Translations under genes and position numbers: made by a program
The notes under the pieces: generated by a model
Databases searched by the model: none
The model's input: only the letters and a program-made list of their open reading frames with translations
What the model was told of the DNA's origin: nothing
DNA from: Bradysia coprophila
Lineage: Eukaryota; Arthropoda; Insecta; Diptera; Sciaridae
Direction: 5' to 3'
Assembly: GCF_014529535.1 (NCBI RefSeq)
Contig: NW_023503608.1
Coordinates: 12,512,501-12,576,500, forward strand
Length of the DNA stretch: 64,000 nucleotides
In this document: piece after piece, positions 59,330 to 64,000 of the stretch
Numbering within the stretch: the first letter of the stretch is position 1
Layout of the letters: every line of letters begins with the position of its first letter

Positions 59330-59616
59330 CAATGACATAATAGTGGGATAGACAGGCCTTCTATGTAAATATTTTGTTCAAGCGCTGAAGCAAAAGAAAA
59401 TACGAAATATTCAGTAGTGTGTGTGAGTACCTTAAATTTATGGTACTTACGTATTTTCGTACATATTTTGAAATGTGGGCGCGACAGTTTCACCAAATTG
59501 TCAAAATTAAGTGGAATGTGTAAGTGTGTGTGTCTCAAATGTATATTACACAAAGTTTACTTTTGCTTCACGATTTCGTCTACGTAATTCCTGTCTATCC
59601 CACTATTATGTCATTG
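59330..59616. mobile_element. 287 bp hAT-type MITE, nested
   Basis: Terminal inverted repeats of about 30 bp (CAATGACATAATAGTGGGAT and ATCCCACTATTATGTCATTG) with a perfect 8 bp target duplication GTTACAGG at 59322-59329 and 59617-59624. Confidence 0.92.
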
Positions 59617-59624
59617 GTTACAGG

Positions 59625-62600
59625 TCTGCCCTTCTGGCCAGACCTAATAGCAGTACTATTAATGGCAGTACCACATGGAAATGATTACTTGTTTGAAACG
59701 TTTAATTTTTCCAGTTGTGAGGGTTCCCACAGGAGTAATAGTATTATTTTATAATTTGGTTGAATATTAGAACTACACTGGGCACCCACTTTCTACTCGT
59801 TAAAATGTAAATGTACAATCAAGGACATAGTCTACTCATACATCAAAGATAACACAGTTCCAACAAAAAGTGCAACCGATTCAATGAAATCAACTCATTG
59901 TTTACCCTTAAGACGTTAAATCACCAGAGCTCTCTATAAACCACCTCAAAATGTCCGTAATCAATTTCATAATCGTTTCATAAGCGATTAGTCAATAATT
60001 AAAGTTTCGAAAATTCAGAATAATATGCCCCACATAATAGAACATGTTTCCGATTCTAGCATTAAAATTACGATAGCAAATTAAATCAAAAGTTAGCATT
60101 AGTTTATGAAAGAGTTTTAAATAATTCCATCAAAATATATCTCCAACTTTCATAATTATCAAAGTTTCAGGTTGTTTAGAAGCTGCTGTTCTGCAAACAA
60201 GAAAATGGTGAAGACACCAGATGGATTTTGCTGCTTTACTATTTTAAAAAGCATTAAGAAGCACTAAAAACCAAAAAAAGAACTTGAGCAGAATATGGGA
60301 AGCATTAATTCGCAATGCTCAATTAATTTCTCAACGTTACTCTTATGAAATGATTCAGAATTGAAAACTCTGATCCATACGTACACAATAGTATAATATA
60401 TATCTCACAGAAACCGTCCACTATAACGCGAAGAAAGCGAACAGAGAAAATAAAAGGTTTTATTAAAGAAAAGAAAGAAAAAACCAAAACTTAATTTAAA
60501 TGTAAAATTGTTCCTGTCACCATTTTGCACATACACCCACTTCCGCAAACTAATGACCGGGAATGACTGCATTTATATACAAAGAAGAAAAGAAAAATTT
60601 ATGCTTAGAGTATAGTTAGTTGTATATCGGGTGAAAAACACTGAGACGTTTCGGCTTATAAATTAATAGTGTTACGCGAACAAGGTATGAATAAAAATAA
60701 ACGAAATACGAAAAAAAATGGAAGGAAGGAAAAAGCTGTTGTATACGTTTTTAAAAGTAAAGCAATACTTACGGAACATAGAACTGCAGGCAATCATTTA
60801 TGTTGAAGAAATTTGCATCTATAAACATAAGACGTACCGTTTTAATTAAATTTACTCTAACAATATAATGAAATTCGTTTAATGTTTTGTGTTATGCTAT
60901 TTCTTCTAACAATTAGGCGTTGATTTTGCATACGACTGGCGATAGAAACGAAACGAAAAATGTTGAAAAATTGCTGATCTCACTTTTATTTAAATTAGAA
61001 TAAGAACTCGGAACAAATTTAAACAAAAAAAAATTTATGAAAACAGGACGATTCTGCCAATAACATCTACTCGCTATATTGATTTATGAATACATACTCC
61101 CACATCCCCCTCTCTACAGTCATCTTTAAAAAAATAGCTTTTTTGCATGTGCAGAACAATACTCAATAATTTATTGTTGAAAGTTTTGTATGTATGTCTA
61201 ACTATATCGAGTATAAAAATCAAAGCTAAAGTGAACCATTTCCTAATTCATTTTTTTTTTTCAATTCAACGAAGAGTCGGTCAATGTAAAATATTGCATT
61301 ATGAACATAACATTACGTAGTCAAGATGGTCATAATATTTTGTGGGAGTTATTCAATGGTTGGCGAGAACAATTTATGTAATTTTTGCAAGATGTTTGCT
61401 ATAGGCAAATTCAGGTTCCCGAATTTTCCAAAATTTACCAAAATTTTCGTTGAAATTTACCGAATATATCGGTAATTCGGTGATCCACTCATACAGAAAA
61501 AAAATTGCTTGCACTTGTTTATACGGGTTAAATAGGTACACGCGCGTGTAGTGGAAATTGGAAAACAAAATGTATTTGAGAGAAAACACTGTAAATTACT
61601 AACCCCTTGGTCTGAGCGTAGAACATAGCGTTCCGATTTATACAATTAATTTATAAAGCTAATGTTCTAGTGTTGACTGATTATTCAGAAAAACCAATTG
61701 AGTCAAGACTCTCTCTAGCAACCAAACTTCGTTTTGACACTGTCAAATAACCACTTTATTTCTTTGCTTGTAGAATGCATGCAGTGTTGACTAATTTTAC
61801 ATGTAAAATGCAAAGGTAGTTAGGTTTTTAGATCTCGTATTGATTGAGTTGATCTCCTTGAAAAGTCTGTCTTTCACGTCTTTACATTTATTGAAAGGAA
61901 TCATCTGAGGATATTTCTAAACTATCAACCCAACTTTACTGAACGTCTTTACTGAATTTCATCACTTCATCAGTTACAAACATAAAATTAAACCTGTTAG
62001 CCCGCAGTATTTCGTACTGTGCAAAATTGTTGGTCAATTAGCATAAAACTAATTCAAATATAAATTTATCAATTCAACCTTCATAGGAACATCACAACTT
62101 AAAATTTGCAGCCAGCACAAACACTGTCACGTTCATAAAATGATACAAATGCGTGTCAAGAATTTAGCAGAGAATTGCAACTGCGAACTTTCTTCTTTCA
62201 TTTCTTTCATTTAATTGGAAAGCATGATAATCAAAACACCCAATTTTCAGTAACTGGTTACGTTAATCACAAATAAACATAATGATTCTAACCAGCCTTT
62301 CTACGAGAAAATAAAAAAATTGGTCACGATAAATCAAGTGAATTGATTTTGCACTGAAGCTAAAGCTAAATTCTCCTGAACCTCTATTATTAATAACGCT
62401 AGAGAGTTTATGGTGTTGTAAGAATTTCTTCTTATAACGACAAAACAACTTGCTTTTTTAATGCATAAATTCACTTATGACCGACCGGTTTCGAAGATTA
62501 AAAAAAAAATTGTTTTATGTGAAACGGTTAAAAGCGATAAAGATCAATTGAAATATGTGCAGTAAATTTTCAATAAACGAAATGTTTGATTTATTCTACA

Positions 62601-63940
62601 CTGCTGCCAGAGTGATCATATACAATGTTTCTTTGTTATAATTTTTTTTTAAGATAAAAGAGGTGAATTAAGTGTCCTATGCGGTGTTCCATTTAACAAG
62701 CCAGAAAAAAAATGATATAAAAAGATAAAGATTATTTTGATATTTGCAATGTAACCTTTTGTTGTACTTATATTTCACACCTCTAACCTCTGCATCTGCA
62801 CACTAACTCTGTACGAAACGGTTGGTGTACAAGAAGTAACTTTTTTATCTTTGTCAACCCCAACAAATAAGAAAGCACACACACAATTCTTTTCTCATTG
62901 TTATGAGATTTCTAGACAAGATTTCATATGTTGTTTATGGTCGTTGAAACTGAAACTCTTATCGCCTAGAATCCATAAGATTGAGTCAGCTTGTTGATAT
63001 TAGAAATAAACCACATCACATTCAACAGAAAAGAGCTTGAAAAATATTATAAATAAAAACTTTTCTCGTTAGACTTTTTTGTTGTTGTTGTTGTTGATAG
63101 TATACTACACACAATGGTGGATGTGTAGAGAAAAATACGAGCAATAAATATTAACACCACCAGGTTGTTCATTTGATAACCTTTTTTATCTCTATTTCAA
63201 ACGATAAAATTTCCAAGCAATAATGAAAATGATCACCTTATACACGACATTCTTTATTGTCGATTTGTGTATTCGTCATAAAAAGGTGTAGTACTATATC
63301 ATTCACCGATTCATTGATTCACCAATTATGTCACGTAATTTAAAATTCGCAAAAAAAAAATAACAAAGAAAGAAAGAATTAAACGAACACTATCGCTAAT
63401 ATATGTGCAAACAATTTTACATTATTAATTTTATCAACAAACTATGGCATTGGAATAATATACCGAATTCCGTTTTGACGGTTCGTCTACACATACACAA
63501 CTAACCGCCACAACTAACCGCTGAAGATCATTTTCATTAGATTTTTGTTCAAACATAGCGTGTTATTTACCTTTCGCTACGTTCGCAGTCCATACTCCGA
63601 TTTTTTATTTAATACCACAACAACTCTTCATTTGTTATTAACAAGACCTATTGCATACCTGTGTGTTGCAGAAGAGTTCAACTACATTACAAAAATTTAT
63701 TTCTTTTTTTTATTTATAAAAACGATATGTGAGTATATACGTGTTTGATAGTAGTATTTCGAATACCTGTCGGTAAAAAACATATGTTTCGAATTCTTTT
63801 AGTCCAGGGAATTTGTGGTATGTACGCGATCGTGATGAACGAATTTTTATTGAGACGATCATCATCGAAGTGTAGGTGTAGGGATTGTGGACCATTATGT
63901 TCCCTCTCAGATTGTTAACTCTAAGAATTTCTTCATATTT
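59625..63940. other. no gene seen
   Basis: AT-rich intergenic DNA. A (GTT)n run lies at about 63080-63097. Open frames are short and without coding character. Confidence 0.45.
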
Positions 63941-63948
63941 TCTGCATT

Positions 63949-64000
63949 AGGTCCACCCTTTTGGGTGGGTCAGGTCCATTGACAAGGTCAGGTCAAGGTA
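63949..64000. repeat. CAGGTC-rich repeat at the window edge
   Basis: GGTCAGGTC words like those at the ends of the 25861-27146 element begin here and run off the window, so another copy of that transposon may start at the edge. Confidence 0.45.

Overview
The window is AT-rich nuclear DNA of an insect. Genes are split by short introns (about 55-70 nt) with GT...AG ends, poly(A) signals follow stops, and the intergenic space is packed with MITEs, foldback elements, SINE-like pieces and non-LTR retrotransposon scraps. The gene set (animal haem peroxidase, CARD-caspase, a 13-exon DC-STAMP/RING protein, a long Ser-rich coiled-coil protein) and the compact introns suggest a lower dipteran such as a fungus gnat. 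That is an inference from style and gene content; no species marker was read.

Layout. 1-4.1 kb: repeats only (AGTTGC-rich array, foldback pair, SINE-like piece, a 10 x 19 bp palindromic array). 4.1-6.5 kb (-): a secreted haem-peroxidase-like gene. 6.6-10.5 kb: an acidic ORF of unknown standing and a 1.25 kb TIR element. 10.56-13.86 kb (+): a CARD / NB-ARC / ankyrin gene, three exons, 1029 aa. 13.66-16.4 kb: a tandem segmental duplication of that gene's 3' end together with a convergent unknown gene, with a non-LTR fragment exactly between the copies. The left copy of the unknown gene is broken and the right one looks intact. 16.6-21.2 kb: transposon debris, including two hAT-type MITEs with perfect 8 bp target duplications. 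21.6-23.3 kb (+): a CARD-caspase, 402 aa. 24.7-25.25 kb: a broken duplicate of part of the peroxidase gene, interrupted by a MITE. 25.52-25.74 kb (+): a 50-residue secreted Cys-rich peptide in two exons. 25.86-27.15 kb: a DNA transposon with CAGGTC-rich ends. 28.88-31.68 kb (+): a DC-STAMP/DCST-type membrane protein with a C-terminal RING-like domain. 32.95-53.7 kb (-): exons of one, or possibly two, Ser-rich coiled-coil genes (CCSER-like, tentative). 53.7-64 kb: no convincing gene.

The most interesting part is 10.5-23.3 kb. Two genes on the same strand, 7.7 kb apart, encode the two halves of an apoptosome- or inflammasome-like machine: a CARD-carrying NB-ARC ATPase, with ankyrin repeats where Apaf-1/Dark has WD40 repeats, and a CARD-carrying caspase. 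In both genes the CARD begins with a first exon of exactly 132 nt (44 codons, phase 0), so the two CARDs probably share an origin. A plausible reading is a locally assembled NLR-like sensor plus its effector caspase. The pairing is inferred from domains and position, not demonstrated.
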